NCBI GenBank assembly: GCA_016256075.1 | Contig: SDVU01000183.1 | Location: 1-18,466 of the forward strand | Reading direction: 5' to 3' | Length of the DNA: 18,466 nt | Origin: Dictyocoela muelleri | Lineage: Eukaryota > Microsporidia | In this document: positions 17,731-18,466 of the stretch, piece by piece | Layout: each line of letters starts with the position of its first letter | Numbering within the stretch: position 1 is the first letter of the stretch | The notes under the pieces: generated by a model | Databases searched by the model: none | What the model saw: the letters and a program-made list of their open reading frames with translations, nothing else | What the model was told of the DNA's origin: nothing | Made by a program: the position numbers and the translations under genes

Positions 17731-18409
17731 TACTGAATAATGTTATATACAGTTATAATAATTTTTTAGTTTATTTTTATCGTGTGATGATGCTTTAAAT
17801 ATGCATGAATCGTTATTAATATGTCATCATAAGAATAACCGAACGAATAATACTTAGGGTGTATCTTGTCATTTGTAAAACATTTCATTTCATATATGTA
17901 GTATTATTGTTTATAATGTCGAAAAAAACCGTAACTACAAATTAATTTGTCTATTCAGTCATAAGCATAATATTTCAGTGTTTTTTTATCTTTTTTGTTT
18001 TACTACAGTCGCTACATATTGATTGTTCGTTATATTTTGTTAATAAAGGTAGAGGCATACTTTAATTGTATTTATTTAATTTTCACAGAGCATACATTTT
18101 TATCTGATATTTGCACACTAAAATAAGATATTTTTACAATTTTATTTGTTCATAAATAAAATTGTTACAATATGTAGAGGCACTTATGCAGTGTAGTATA
18201 TTTACGTAAATAATCTATATTTTATTTACATGTGTTTCATTTTTACATTTACAAATTATAGATAGCCTTTCCAATTTATTTCAAGTTTATAATATCTCTA
18301 TTTTCTATTGTAAAATGTATTTATTCTACGTAATTATAAGATATATATTTTTCTTATATTCCCAATGTGCATATTCGTATCATTTATATTTTTCGTTCTT
18401 GTATAAATA
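17731..18409. other. AT-rich region without a recognisable gene
   Basis: No reading frame stands out. Noted structures are a GTAGAGGCA direct repeat (about 18049 and 18174) and the hairpin at 18136-18165. Confidence 0.55.
18136..18165. repeat. Perfect 12 bp stem hairpin
   Basis: ACAATTTTATTT (18136-18147) and AAATAAAATTGT (18154-18165) are exact reverse complements with loop GTTCAT. Being pure AT-type sequence it may have no function. Confidence 0.8.
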
Positions 18410-18466
18410 AGTGGTTTTTAACCTTTCATACTCTTCTCGCATTGTAGCACTAAAATTATCTACCCT
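18410..18466. mobile_element. Possible start of a second hAT-like element, cut by the window edge
   Basis: AAGTGGTTTTTAACCTTTC resembles the hAT terminal form CAGTGGTTCTCAACCT and the left end of the element at 14433 (CAGTGCTCTTTAACCTTC). Only 57 bases are in the window, and the expected leading C is A here, so this is a weak call. Confidence 0.3.

Noticed and set aside
2139-18466. CRISPR-like or tandem-repeat array
   Set aside because: The repeated units seen belong to transposon ends and are in mixed orientation with irregular spacing.

Overview
This is an 18.5 kb piece of very AT-rich eukaryotic DNA (by eye about four fifths A+T). It has no intact gene that I can recognise. What it holds instead is dense, layered transposon debris. 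All identified elements are cut-and-paste DNA transposons or their short non-autonomous derivatives (MITEs). I saw no LTR element, LINE, rRNA, tRNA or CRISPR array. The mix of Merlin (ISXO2/IS1595-like), Tigger/pogo, hAT-like and Mutator-like short elements in such AT-rich DNA fits a large-genome microsporidian or an AT-rich, repeat-rich animal (for example an aphid or cnidarian). The sequence alone does not decide between them.

Layout. 1-2136: AT-rich DNA with a microsatellite and a small hairpin. 2139-2405: a TA-flanked MITE. 2426-3347: a three-level nest, in which a long-inverted-repeat MITE (family A) is split by a 594 bp element with an exact 8 bp target duplication, itself split by a second family A copy with a 10 bp direct repeat at its ends. 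3681-4221: a third family A copy whose right end is replaced by a near-perfect palindromic element (B). 4567-4719: a small unidentified reading frame. 4824-6074: a Merlin element with hairpin-bearing ends and a decayed transposase on the minus strand. 6160-6492: a fourth family A copy. 6574-7476: a 903 bp palindrome with G/C runs at its ends. 9053-9336 and 10206-10421: two copies of family E. 11664-13070: a possible inverted-repeat element that encloses an unidentified reading frame interrupted by one stop. 14433-17722: a hAT-like element with a 7/8 target duplication, split by a Tigger element (15040-17589), which is in turn split by a recent palindromic MITE (15938-16232). 17731-18466: AT-rich DNA ending in a possible further hAT-like terminus.

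How the parts relate. Merlin and Tigger were the autonomous elements, and both transposases are now dead. The Tigger copy has lost its third catalytic aspartate (Asn in its place) and carries several stops and frame changes. The Merlin copy keeps D, D and E but has stops and frame changes. The short elements probably moved with transposases made elsewhere. Nesting gives a relative time order at three places. About half the window lies inside inverted-repeat elements, which makes this a transposon graveyard rather than an operon-like or gene-bearing region.
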